Assembly (NCBI GenBank): GCA_965215215.1
Contig: OZ244043.1
Location: forward strand, 2,790,001-2,854,000
DNA: 64,000 nt
Origin: CALDTK01 sp965215215
Lineage (GTDB): Bacteria > Bacteroidota > Bacteroidia > Chitinophagales > Saprospiraceae
Direction: 5' to 3'
Shown here: one piece after another, positions 8,532 to 18,054 of the stretch
How positions within the stretch are numbered: position 1 is the first letter of the stretch
Layout: every line of letters begins with the position of its first letter
Made by a program: the position numbers and the translations under genes
The notes under the pieces: model-generated
The model's database searches: none
The model's input: only the letters and a program-made list of their open reading frames with translations
What the model was told of the DNA's origin: nothing

Positions 8532-9563
8532 CTAAACCGACCGCCGAGGAATCAGAAACGAGTACTGCCCGATGTTCTTGAGCGCGAGCCCGGTACCCCG
8601 CACCACGGCGCGGAGCGGATCCTCGGTCACGTGCACCGGGAGCTTCGTTTTCTTGGAGAGGCGCTTGTCGAGTCCGCGGAGCAGCGCGCCACCGCCGGTG
8701 AGGTAGAGTCCGGTCCGGTAGATGTCGCTCGCGAGCTCGGGCGGCGTAGTTTCGAGGGCCTTCATCACCGCGTCCTCGACCTTGGAGACGCTCTTGTCGA
8801 GTGAGCTCGCGATCTCCTGGTAGTTGACCGTGATCTGCTTGGGGATGCCCGACATCAGATCGCGCCCGTTCACCGCGTAATCCTCCGGCGGGTCTTCGAG
8901 CTCCGGGAGCGCGGAGCCCACCTTGAGCTTGATCTGCTCGGCGGTGCGCTCGCCGATGAGGATGTTGTGTTGGCGCTTCATGTACGACATGATGTCGCTC
9001 GTGAACTCGTCGCCGGCGATGCGGATCGACTGATCGGCCACGATACCGCTCAGGGCGATCACGGCGATCTCGGTGGTGCCCCCCCCGATGTCGATGATCA
9101 TGTTGCCGATCGGCTCCTCCACGTCGAGGCCGATGCCGAGGGCGGCGGCCATGGGCTCGTGAATCAGGTAAGTCTCCTTCGCGTCGACGTGGTCCGCGCT
9201 CTCGAAAACGGCGCGCTTCTCCACCTCCGTGATGCCCGAAGGGATGCAGATGACCATCTTCATATGGGAGAACAGGCGGCGGCGGCGACCGATCATGTTG
9301 ATCAGCCCCTCGATCATGTTCTCCGCCGCTTGAAAGTCGGCGATCACCCCATCCTTGAGGGGGCGAATGGTTTTGATGTTCTCGTGGGTTTTCTCGTGCA
9401 TCTGCATGGCACGGTGTCCGACGGCGATGGTCTGACCGGTGCGCCGGTCGATGGCCACGATGCTCGGCTCATCTATAACGATCTTACCGTCCTGGATGAT
9501 GAGGGTGTTGGCGGTACCCAGGTCGATGGCGAGTTCCTGGGTGAAGAAGCTGAAAAATCCCAT
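8532..9563 (-). CDS. mreB: Rod shape-determining protein MreB
   Basis: This is an actin-like cytoskeletal ATPase that polymerises under the membrane and guides lateral cell-wall synthesis. The 343-residue product begins MGFFSFFTQELAIDLGTANT, with the phosphate-1 motif DLGTANT, and has the phosphate-2 motif IDIGGGTTEIAVI and the adenosine motif LTGGGALLRGLD. The ATG at 9563 is preferred over the longer open frame because the membrane-binding N-terminus starts here. No mreC or mreD follows within the window, as mreB stands alone downstream of a divergent promoter region. No 14-bp motif is present. Confidence 0.95.
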   Translation of the reverse strand: MGFFSFFTQELAIDLGTANTLIIQDGKIVIDEPSIVAIDRRTGQTIAVGHRAMQMHEKTHENIKTIRPLKDGVIADFQAAENMIEGLINMIGRRRRLFSHMKMVICIPSGITEVEKRAVFESADHVDAKETYLIHEPMAAALGIGLDVEEPIGNMIIDIGGGTTEIAVIALSGIVADQSIRIAGDEFTSDIMSYMKRQHNILIGERTAEQIKLKVGSALPELEDPPEDYAVNGRDLMSGIPKQITVNYQEIASSLDKSVSKVEDAVMKALETTPPELASDIYRTGLYLTGGGALLRGLDKRLSKKTKLPVHVTEDPLRAVVRGTGLALKNIGQYSFLIPRRSV

Positions 9564-9817
9564 GCGGGTGTTGGGGCTGGAGGTAAGGCGAGCGTAATTC
9601 TCCGGCGGGGCCGGGGAGGGGAGGATGCGATGTGGTACGGGACATCGGCGTAGGTAGTTACCCGCCTCCGGGGATGGTATACAGGACTTTTGCACGTGTT
9701 AACGCCGAAAGCGTGTACAATCCCCGTACCTGCCAACTAGTATACATTAGGATGTATGGTGACATATCCCTTACTTTAGCATAAATTCACTTCTTCATTC
9801 CCCAAACAAGCTCAGCC

Positions 9818-10006
9818 ATGTACACCAAACCTGCCATCGGGATGCTGCTCGCCTTCGCCGGCGCCATTACCCTCGCGTACGGTGCTCTGCAGCTTCTGCT
9901 CGACAGCATGCCTGTCGACGGTCTGTTCATCGCCATAGGCGTTATGTCCGTACTCGCCATCGCGGTGGGCGCTTACTTCCTCATCCAGGCCGAACGCGCG
10001 CACTAA
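9818..10006 (+). CDS. Small two-helix membrane protein
   Basis: The 62-residue product has two hydrophobic segments, IGMLLAFAGAITLAYGALQLLL and LFIAIGVMSVLAIAVGAYFLI, joined by a short turn. It is preceded by an AT-rich stretch (about 9730-9815) with a TACTTTAG sequence near 9773, a possible -7 box. I do not recognise a family. The gene stands alone between mreB (divergent) and the regulator downstream. Confidence 0.6.
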   Translation: MYTKPAIGMLLAFAGAITLAYGALQLLLDSMPVDGLFIAIGVMSVLAIAVGAYFLIQAERAH

Positions 10007-10072
10007 AATACGAGTAAGCTCCACTCATACGGCCCGCATCAAACGGGGCCAAAACCGTCGCCGCGCGGGGGA

Positions 10073-12931
10073 GTGCAATCGTTCAGGTTGCACTCCCTGT
10101 GGCCAAACCCCATCCGCCCCCCCCTGGTCTTGTCTATCTCCAAACTCGTGCTCGTGCTGCTCTGCATGGGCTTTTGCTGTCTTAGCGCGAGCGGGCAGGC
10201 GGAGCTGGCGGACGAGCTCGGGAGCTACCCCGTGCGGCGCTTCGACCTCACCGAGCACGGCGCGCAGCGGCAGGCCTGGGACATCGCGCAGGCCGCCAAC
10301 GGTACCGTGGCCATCGCGAACGGGGCCGGACTCTCGCTATTCGACGGCACGCGGTGGCAGCTGCTGCCCTCGCCCCAGGGGCACCCGCTGCGCTCCGTCG
10401 TCTACCGACGGCCGGACAGCAGTTGGCTGGCCGGGGCGTACAACGCCTGGTACCGGTGGCCCCTGCAGCCGCTCAGTTGGTCCGCTCCCGCCGCGGAGGC
10501 CCTCGACCCACCGCCCGGAGAGCGCGAGGAGTGGTGGGGCGCTATCGCTCACCCCACGGAACCCGGGACCACGGTGTGGCAGACTTTCTCGCGTATGGCC
10601 ACGCTCGACACGGGTGGGGTGACGAGGGAGCTGCCCCTGCCCGGTAACATCCTGTTCGCCGTGGCGGATGGCCCGACTTTGCTCCTGCCGGTGATCGACA
10701 GCGGCCTGTACGTCGGCGGGAGCGCCGGATGGCGGGCGCTACCAACGCCCAACGTACCCCCCGACGAACCGGTGGTCGGCATGGTGCGCGCCGCGGACAG
10801 CTCCCTGCTCGTGGCGACGAAGGTTGGACTGTACCGGCTGGACCCCGATGGCGTCCGACGGGTAGCGGCAAACGAAGCGTACGCCAGCGCCGAACCGAAC
10901 GCCCTGATCGGCTTGCGAGACGGGACCTTCGCGCTCGGTACGATCAACGACGGCCTCTACCTCATCGACGAGCTCGGCGCGGTGAAAGCGCACTTCGGCA
11001 CTACGCAACTCGGAGACGCCACGGTGCTCTCGCTCTACCAAGATCTAGCCGGCGACCTGTGGGTCGGTCTCGACAATGGCGTGGCCTTGATCGGGCTGAG
11101 CTCCCCGGCCAAACTCGCCTTCGGGGAGCTCGGGGCGGTGTACTCCGTGCTCGAAAGCGGAAACGGACTTTTGCTGGGGACCAACCAGGGCCTGTACCGG
11201 GCAACCGACGAGGGCACGCGCCGGATCGACGCTCTGGCTGGCCAAGTGTGGCACCTGCACCCGAGTCACGGCGGCGTGATCGTCGGGCATAACGGGGGTA
11301 CGTCGTTCCTCGACGGCCGCGGGCAGCTCCGAGAGATCGGCGACCAGCCCGGCGGCTGGGACTGGATGGAATTGCCCGATCAGAACAACCTCGCCGTTGC
11401 GGCAACTTACACGGGCTTGGAGTTCTTCGAGCTGGACCCGGCTGGGGGGTGGACATCGCACGGCCGAGTCGCCGGTTACGAAGGTCCGGCCAGCCAGGTC
11501 GTCGCTCTCGCGAACGGCACGTTACTCGTGGTCCATCCCCTCGAAGGCCTCTTCCGGTACGAGTACAGCGTCAGCGCGGATCAAACCATCCTGGCGCTCA
11601 GCGACATCGGGACCAACGACGGCGTGCCGGGGCGGTTGCTGGGTGAGTGGCCGGGGAAGCTCTGCTGGTACACGAGTGCCGGAGCCTGGTCGGTCGCGCC
11701 CTCGGGGGAGTTGATGCGGCTTCCGCCGGAAGAGTTCGAACGCGGTCGCCCGGTGCAAAGCGTCGACGAGTTCACGATTTACGTGCGTTCGGATCGGGTA
11801 CGGGTCTTCTCCGGCGCCGACGCACAGCCCTCCTTCGAGCTGGCCGCGCGCCCGAACCTCGAGTACCCGGCCGCCGCCTGGCTCGACGATCGGTACTTGG
11901 GCATCGCCGATACCCGGGGGCTGGCCCTGCTGGACGCCGAGGCGTTTCGCCGCCGGGAGGCGAGCGGCTACAAACCAACGCCGGTCGCCGACGTGCGGCA
12001 GGAGGGGAGGAGTGCGCAGGTCGACCTCGCCCTGGCGAGCTTCCAGCGCACCCCACTGTGGAGGGTCCGCCTCGGAGGCACGGACACCACTTTCTCCAAT
12101 TGGTCTACGGTAGCGAGCTACGCCTTCCCCCTGCTGCCGACCGGTTGTTACTTCCTCGATTTCGAGAGTTCCGACGGGCAGCAGGGTACGGTATCGTGGA
12201 CCGTCCCGGAGCACTGGTACGAAACGAGCTGGGCCTACCTCACGGCCGTCTTGTTGCTGCTCGGGGCGGTCTTTGCGGTAAGGAGCTATTACAACGCGCG
12301 CTTGAAGGCCCAGCGGCGCGCCGCCGACGTGGAGCGCGAGCGGGAGCTGCAGGCGCAACGGCTCACCGCGCGGACCGAGGCACTCGAGGCCGAGGTAGCG
12401 TTCTCCAAGCGGGAGGTCGAGGTGCAGCGCCGGGCCGCCGAATTACAGACCGAGGTCGCCGAGCACCGCACGCGTGAACTGGCCCGCTCTACGCTCGCGC
12501 TCGCGCGGCAAAACGATTTCCTACTCCGCGTCCGCGAGGCCTTGCAACCGTTGTCGAAGTCGGGGGATTCGGGCCGGATCCGGCAGACGTTAGCGCGCCT
12601 CGTCAACGGTCAGGTCGAAGACGAGCGCGAGTGGGCGTTTTTCGAGGAACACTTCGACGCGGTGCACGCCGGCTTCGTGCACAAGCTCCGGCAGGAGCAC
12701 CCCGAACTAACGCCGGGGGACCTTCGGCTCGCGGCCCTACTCCGGATGGACCTCTCGAGCAAGGAGATTGCGCCCTTGCTGCACATCTCGGTACGCGGCG
12801 TCGAAAACAAACGCTACCGGCTGCGCAAGAAGCTCGACCTCGACGCCGAGATCAACCTGCAGGAGTGGATCCTGGGGTACGGGGCAACGGAGTTGGGCGA
12901 CGCGGAAGTGAGTGCGGTCGAGCGTCAGTAA
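10073..12931 (+). CDS. Membrane-spanning propeller / coiled-coil / LuxR-type HTH regulator
   Basis: This is a one-component signal-transducing regulator. An N-terminal signal or anchor segment is followed by roughly 640 residues of two-component-regulator-propeller repeats in the periplasm, with units such as SLYQDLAGDLWVGLDNGVAL. Next come a YXYXY-like domain (near DTTFSNWSTVASYAFPLLPTGCY), a transmembrane helix (YLTAVLLLLGAVFAVRSYY), a long coiled coil, and a C-terminal HTH with LTPGDLRLAALLRMDLSSKEIAPLLHISVRGVENKRYRLRKKL. Proteins of this design often govern glycan-use genes in Bacteroidota, and the ruined SusCD locus 3 kb downstream is a plausible former target, which is inference. The start is GTG at 10073 or a TTG shortly after. 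Confidence 0.85.
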   Translation: MQSFRLHSLWPNPIRPPLVLSISKLVLVLLCMGFCCLSASGQAELADELGSYPVRRFDLTEHGAQRQAWDIAQAANGTVAIANGAGLSLFDGTRWQLLPSPQGHPLRSVVYRRPDSSWLAGAYNAWYRWPLQPLSWSAPAAEALDPPPGEREEWWGAIAHPTEPGTTVWQTFSRMATLDTGGVTRELPLPGNILFAVADGPTLLLPVIDSGLYVGGSAGWRALPTPNVPPDEPVVGMVRAADSSLLVATKVGLYRLDPDGVRRVAANEAYASAEPNALIGLRDGTFALGTINDGLYLIDELGAVKAHFGTTQLGDATVLSLYQDLAGDLWVGLDNGVALIGLSSPAKLAFGELGAVYSVLESGNGLLLGTNQGLYRATDEGTRRIDALAGQVWHLHPSHGGVIVGHNGGTSFLDGRGQLREIGDQPGGWDWMELPDQNNLAVAATYTGLEFFELDPAGGWTSHGRVAGYEGPASQVVALANGTLLVVHPLEGLFRYEYSVSADQTILALSDIGTNDGVPGRLLGEWPGKLCWYTSAGAWSVAPSGELMRLPPEEFERGRPVQSVDEFTIYVRSDRVRVFSGADAQPSFELAARPNLEYPAAAWLDDRYLGIADTRGLALLDAEAFRRREASGYKPTPVADVRQEGRSAQVDLALASFQRTPLWRVRLGGTDTTFSNWSTVASYAFPLLPTGCYFLDFESSDGQQGTVSWTVPEHWYETSWAYLTAVLLLLGAVFAVRSYYNARLKAQRRAADVERERELQAQRLTARTEALEAEVAFSKREVEVQRRAAELQTEVAEHRTRELARSTLALARQNDFLLRVREALQPLSKSGDSGRIRQTLARLVNGQVEDEREWAFFEEHFDAVHAGFVHKLRQEHPELTPGDLRLAALLRMDLSSKEIAPLLHISVRGVENKRYRLRKKLDLDAEINLQEWILGYGATELGDAEVSAVERQ

Positions 12932-13233
12932 TCTGGCCTGGAGGAGTAGCAAAAATGAGTTCTCCAATCTTCCCGGTATGCGTCTCCGCTAACGTGTAAG
13001 TGGTGCCGGGTCGAAAAGCTGCCGGGGGGTTACCAAGGAGCGAGCGCATAGGTTTGGATTTGTCTTGTACCCCAAGGTCGAGGGGTTAGGCGCCCGACCC
13101 CCAGGCAGGTTTCGCAACTTCGTAGCGCCCAGTTGCGGGATTCGGGAACCCCGTGCACCCGTACGGCGGATCGCGGACAAAAAGGAGATAGTTTCCGACT
13201 CGGTCTCCGCCCGCCTTCTAGCTTAGCCACCGC
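12932..13233. other. Intergenic region without recognised features
   Basis: About 300 bp between the regulator and the TerB-like gene. I see no T-tailed hairpin, motif copy or convincing open frame. Confidence 0.4.
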
Positions 13234-13656
13234 ATGGAATGGAATCACCTGAACCCCAGTCAGCAGTCCCTACAACTCGTACAGATCATGCGTTCTATGT
13301 CGCTTTCGGACGGGGAGCTAAGCGGAGCGGAGTACGCCTTCATCGTTCAATTGGGCAAGCAACACGGGCTCGCCGCGGAGGCCGTCGACGAGGAGCTTGC
13401 GCTAAAACGGGAGGAGGTAAGCGCCTACCCCAAATCCGAGCAGGATCGAATGACGATCCTGTATTACCTCACGTTCTTGATGCAATCGGATGGGACGGTG
13501 AGCGAGGAGGAAGAGGCTACGATCTACCACTACGGCCTGAAGCTGGGGTTTCGGGAGGGGTTGATTCGGGACTTCCTCGGCGTCGTGACCAAGTACGGGG
13601 ATACGCGAATCCCACCTGGGGCGATGATCGATCGGATTCGGGCTTATTTGAATTGA
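13234..13656 (+). CDS. TerB-like protein
   Basis: The 140-residue all-helical protein resembles the TerB/DjlA-type domain. A first helical hairpin has an acidic turn (RSMSLSDGELSGAEYAF), and a related second half has QSDGTVSEEEEATIYHYG. The paired D-x-E acidic turns are the metal-binding positions of the TerB fold. No other tellurite-resistance genes accompany it, so a role in that pathway is not supported. It has no signal peptide, so it is probably cytoplasmic. Confidence 0.75.
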   Translation: MEWNHLNPSQQSLQLVQIMRSMSLSDGELSGAEYAFIVQLGKQHGLAAEAVDEELALKREEVSAYPKSEQDRMTILYYLTFLMQSDGTVSEEEEATIYHYGLKLGFREGLIRDFLGVVTKYGDTRIPPGAMIDRIRAYLN

Positions 13657-13702
13657 GCCGATCGCTGATCCTGCGTGTGTCGATCGAGATCAGCCGACAA
13701 TC

Positions 13703-13728
13703 TACCCGTACCCGTACCCGTACCCGTA
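13703..13728. repeat. Short tandem hexamer (TACCCG)4
   Basis: Four and a third copies of TACCCG lie between the TerB-like gene and the thrS remnant, right at the left edge of the island. It is too short to assign a role. Confidence 0.85.
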
Positions 13729-13764
13729 AGCCGGTCGCGAACCGGCGCGCCCCACCCCGAGGGG

Positions 13765-13995
13765 TCACTCCCCGTTAGCCTCGGCGAGGAAGGTTTTCGC
13801 GAAAGCCTCCACGTCCTGCGCCCCCAGATCGCCTTCCCCTTTCCGCCGCACGCCCACCTGCCCGACCGCGGCTTCCGTCTCGCCGACGATCAGCATGTAC
13901 GGCACTTGCCGCAACTCCGCGTCCCGGATCTTGCACCCGATCGTCTCCGAGCGATCGTCCACCTCGCCGCGGATGTCCCGCTTGGCGCTCTCGAT
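13765..13995 (-). pseudogene. Second copy of the 3' end of thrS (about 70 codons)
   Basis: This minus-strand segment encodes the end of the anticodon-binding domain of threonyl-tRNA synthetase. It reads AKRDIRGEVDDRSETIG, then KIRDAELRQVPYMLIVGE and ends AFAKTFLAEANGE, and is nearly identical to the C-terminus of the intact ThrS at 21130. At DNA level the copies are close but carry many third-position differences, so this is a diverged copy rather than a recent duplication. Homology ends near 13995. It stands in the same orientation as thrS, making a direct repeat that flanks 13.7-21.1 kb. Motif copies (13793 and 14009) lie near both ends. Confidence 0.9.
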
Positions 13996-15140
13996 CCTTC
14001 TGCTGCTCGTTTTCGCGAAAGCGGCGGCCCAACAGCCCACGCAGCAAAGTGAGCGGCGTCCCAACCTCATCTTCATTCTCTCCGACGACCATCGCTACGA
14101 CGCGATGGGGTTCACGGGGAGGTTTGCCGGACTCCAGATTCCCGCTCTGGACGAGATGGCACGCGACGGTCGACACTTCGCGAACCCCTTCGTGAGCACC
14201 TCGCTCTGCGCCCCGAGTCGCGCAACCATCCTGACCGGCCAGTACGCCCACGAGCACGAAGTGGTCGACAACCAATCGCCGAGCGACCCGAGCCTGCGCT
14301 TCTTCCCCAGCGAGCTGCAGGGGGCCGGCTACCAAACCGCCCCCCTCGGGAAGTGGCACATGGGCGATTCGGGCGATGAGGCGCGCCCGGGCTTCGACCA
14401 CTGGGTAAGCTTCCGCGGTCAGGGCGACTACTACGCGCCCACACTCAACGCCGACGGCGAGCGCAAGAAGTACTCGGACACTACGTACACGACCGACTTA
14501 CTGACCCGCCTCAGCCTCGATTGGGCCAGAACGAAAGGCGATAGCTCGTACTTTTTGTACCTGAGTCACAAAGCCGTCCACGCCGAGTTTAATCCCGCGC
14601 AACGGCACCTCGGCAGCTACGCCGGTTTACCGATCAGCTATCCGCCCACCATGTGGCCGCCGAGCGAGCGGGACTTGCTGTAGACGCGCACGGCCAATGG
14701 CGGGGAGGAGCCGATTACCTGTCCGCCCGACGACCCCAAACACCGCGAGGCCGCGCGGGCCGTGGGCTACGACTACGCCCTCGTGCCCGACTGGGTCAAG
14801 GCGCAGCGCTACTCCTGGCACGGTGTCGACTACATGTACAACGGTCAGATCCGCTTCGACAGCTTCTACATCGCCTACCCCGAGACCCTCCGCGCCCTCG
14901 ACCAGAGCGTAGGGGTCGTGCTCGCTTTCGCAAAAACGGAGAACGCGGCCGGGCGGCCGACGGTGGTCGTGTAAATGGGCGACAACGGCTTCAGCTTCGG
15001 GGAGCACGGCCTCATCGACAAGCGGCAAGCTTACGAGGAGTCCATGCGCGTGCCGCTGCTCGCCTGGGGCCCGGGCATCGTGTCGCCCGGCAACACCGAG
15101 GCGCTCGCGCAGAACACCGACATCGCGCCCACCAACTTCC
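13973..15140 (+). pseudogene. Sulfatase, interrupted by stops and 3'-truncated
   Basis: A family S1-type sulfatase begins with a signal peptide (MSRLALSILLLLVFAKAAAQQ). It continues with PNLIFILSDDHRYDAMGF and the formylglycine motif region SLCAPSRATILTGQYAHEH (Cys in C-A-P-S-R). It would remove sulfate groups from glycans. The single frame carries a TAG at 14681 and a TAA at 14972; the latter replaces the Tyr expected in VVVYMGDNGFSFGEHG. The C-terminus is missing: sulfatase sequence ends near 15137 and SusC sequence starts directly. The start codon overlaps the antisense of the thrS remnant, so the 5' end was also joined by recombination. Confidence 0.85.
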
Positions 15141-16526
15141 CAGACCCACTTCTCCAACGCCGGGGAGTGGTCCATGCTCATCCACCTCGTACGTGTCGAC
15201 TACACGTACTCCGATCGCTACATCGTGACGGCCTCCGTGCGGGCGGACAGATCGAGCTGCTTCGGGGCTAATAACCGCTACGGGTATTTTCCCAGTGGCG
15301 CGGTGGCCTGGCGGATCGACCGCGAGGCCTTCTTCGCGCGAGGAACGGCCCTCAACCGGCTCAAGCTCCGCGCCGGCTACGGGGCGGTGGGCAACGACAA
15401 GATCGGGTTTTACCCGAGTGTGCCCACGGTGACGACCAACTTCAACCCGGTGTTCGGGCGCTAGGAAGCGCTGGTCTACGGAGCTAGTATCGTCGCACTC
15501 GCCAACCCCGACCTCCGGTGGGAGTCCGTAAAGAGCGTAGACTTCGGCGTGGAGGCCGGACTGCTCGACGATCGGATCAGTCTCGAAGCCGAGTATTATT
15601 CCAAAACCACCACCGGCATTTTGCTCCAGGTGCCGCTGCCCAACTACATCGGGGTGGAGAGCGTGCCCTTCTTGAACGCAGCCGACGTGCGTAATTCCGG
15701 CTTCGGATTCGACGTGGGCTACCGCGATAAGGCGGGTCCGGTAGCGTTCAACGTGAGCGCGAACGGCTCGACCGTTGAAAATGAGGTGCTCGGTTTGGGC
15801 GAGGGCTGCGAATTTTTGCTCGGAGGCGGCGTGGGTGTCGGCGGGCTACTGGCTACGCGCACCGAAGTCGGCAGCTCGGTCGATCAGTTCTACGGGTACG
15901 ACGTGCTCGGCGTGTTTCAAGACCAGGCCGAGGTAGAGCGCAGTGCTACCCGCGGCGTTCAGTAACCGGGCGATCTGAAGTTCGCCGATACCAACGGCGA
16001 CGGCGTCATCACCGACGACGACCGCGTCGATCTCGGTAGCCCGATCCCCGATTTCATCTACGGAGCTACGCTCGGCTTTACGGTCGCGGGCTTCGATTTT
16101 TCCGTGGACTTCAACGGACAGGTCGGCAACGAGATCCTCAACGCCAAGCGCATGGCGCGCTTCAATACCTACAACTTCGAATCCGTCTACCTCGACCGTT
16201 GGAACGGTCCGGGCACCTCGGGCTCCGAGCCCCGCGTCACCAACGGAGGGGTCAATTACGAGGTCTCCCAACGGTTCCTCCAGTCTGGTGACTACTTCCG
16301 GCTCCGCAACCTCACGCTCGGGTACACGCTTCCGCAAAACCTGCTGCAGAAGGCTCGCCTCACGAATCTCCGCGTGTACGCGAGCGCGACCAATCTCGCT
16401 ACCTGGGACAGCTACACGGGTTACACCCCGGAGGTGATCTCCGGCGACGTGCTCGCGAGTGGGATCGACCGTGGGGTGTACCCGGTGCCTCGTACCCTGA
16501 ATGCCGGCGTGCAGCTCGGGTTCTAG
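15141..16526 (+). pseudogene. SusC-type TonB-dependent receptor, N-terminus missing, two in-frame stops
   Basis: Only the C-terminal barrel of the SusC/RagA outer-membrane receptor remains, beginning FSNAGEWSMLIHLVRVDYTYSDRY and ending VPRTLNAGVQLGF. The usual family length is near 1000 residues, so the plug and half of the barrel are gone. One frame runs throughout, with TAG at 15462 and TAA at 15963. Landmark segments are FGANNRYGYFPS, NPDLRWESVKSVDFGVE, ADTNGDGVIT and YFRLRNLTLGYTLP. The receptor would have imported oligosaccharides together with the SusD partner that follows. A 13-base variant of the interspersed motif lies at 16328. Confidence 0.9.
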
Positions 16527-16593
16527 GTTGCTGACCTGTTAGCGTTTATGGGCTTTGTCTTTTCACTTCCCTAGCCTTTCAAGTAAATCGATC

Positions 16594-17346
16594 ATGAAAC
16601 TCGCCTAAGGACTTCTTCTCGGTGTAAGCGCGACCCTGCTTGGCGCATGCTCCGACGTCATCGAACAAACACCGCTCGTCACTCCGACCACGGATACGTT
16701 CTTCCAGACCGAAGCGCAGGCGGTGCAGGCTACGAACGCGACCTACGCCATGCTGCGCGAGTGGCAAGTTTCGGTGTTCAGTTATATCGGAATGACCGAC
16801 ATCGTGAGCGACGATGCCGATAAGGGGTCGACGCCAAACGACGCGACTTCTCTTCAGGAGATCGATGACTTTACCCTCGACGCCGGGAACACCGGTCCGT
16901 CTTCCGTGTGGCAGGGATACTACCGTGGGGTGTACCGGGCCAATACCGCTATTCAGAACATCGCGGATATCGATATGGACGTGAGTCTGCGGGATCGACT
17001 GCTGGCGGAGAATAAATTTCTGCGGGCCTATTACTATTTCAACCTCGTACGCTGGTTCGGGCCGGTCGTACTGACCGCGGCACCGCTGAGGCCAGACGAC
17101 TACGAGCGGCCGCGCGCACCGATCGAAGAGGTGTACGCACTAATCTTTCAGGATCTTGAGGAAGCTGCGGCGGTATTACCCGAACGCAGTGGGTACGCGG
17201 AGGAGGATCTGGGTTGGGCTACCCGCGGTGCCGCGCTTGCCGTTTTGGCGAAAGCCCACCTGACCCAACAAGACTGGGAGGAGGTTGCCGCCGGCCTCGA
17301 CGTCGCGGAAGTAGGCATAGTCGCGCGAGCGGATACAGAAGTCTAA
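16594..17346 (+). pseudogene. SusD-type lipoprotein, 3'-truncated, stop in signal peptide
   Basis: The reading frame begins MKLA, has a TAA at 16606, and continues GLLLGVSATLLGACSDV with a lipobox ending in Cys. The mature part is a SusD-type tetratricopeptide glycan-binding lipoprotein, shown by TDTFFQTEAQAVQATNATY, FLRAYYYFNLVRWFGPVVL and GAALAVLAKAHL. It ends after about 230 of the usual 500 or more residues, where it runs into the antisense of a transposase near 17290. A copy of the 14-bp motif at 17242 encodes VLAKA. Together with the SusC remnant it marks a dead polysaccharide-utilization locus. Confidence 0.88.
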
Positions 17347-17880
17347 ACCGTTGGCGTGGAGGTAGTTGAACCAGGCCACCCCGACGTACTCCCAGTCGGC
17401 TAGCAGGCACATCCCCCGCAGGTCGTAGCGAGCCAAGGCGCGGTCGAGGAGGGCCTTGCGCTCGGGCAAGGACGAGGCGCCCTTCTTGGCGAGGTCCTGC
17501 CAGAGGATGGGGACGGCGACCCCGTCGTAGATGACGCAGAGCACGAGGAGGTGGATGGGGCCGGCGGGCGTGTGTCAGGAGGTCCCGTCGAGCACGAGGT
17601 GGGTAGCGCGGCGGCGTAGCAGCGAGACGGCCGCGGCGAGCAAGTCTGCGTGGAGATCGGAGTCGGCGTGGGCGTCGAAGAAGCGTACGAGCCGTTTGTA
17701 GTGCGAGGCTGGGAGCGTGGCGTGGGCCCCGGTGATGGCTCCGACCTCGGTCTTGAGGGCGTTGAGGCACGTGATACGTGCGCGCAAGAGCGCGAGCGTG
17801 AGGATGAAGGCGTTCTTGGCGGTGGTGAAGTGGCGGTCCGCGGAGGCGGGTGTAAGTTTGTCGAGCAGCGGCTTGAGCAT
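17290..17880 (-). pseudogene. IS4-family transposase remnant
   Basis: The minus-strand frame begins MLKPLLDKLTPASADRHFTT and matches the N-terminal half of IS4-family DDE transposases: SHYKRLVRFFDAHADSD, LVLDGTS, then VIYDGVAVPILWQDLAKKG and LLADWEYVG. A TGA at 17575 replaces the Trp expected after DGTS. The second catalytic region reads ADWEY where family members have ADREY. The C-terminal third with the catalytic Glu is missing, cut at the SusD junction. The element is therefore inactive, and I see no intact terminal inverted repeats. Confidence 0.85.
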
Positions 17881-18054
17881 GGGCTTGTAGGAGTAGTTAT
17901 CCGCAAGGTAAGTGTCTCAGGCTGTTGCGTTTAAGTGGGGATGTCTAGCGGTTTGTCCTTTTTGGAAGTTGTTAAAATCGTCACCACTGTTGTGTAATCC
18001 GCAAAGGCAAATGATATTTGACTCGATAGTTACAACCAACTATCAGTTTCAACC

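Noticed and set aside
13703..13728. Telomere-like or att-core hexamer repeat
   Set aside because: Only four copies and no matching repeat at the right edge of the island near 21.1 kb.
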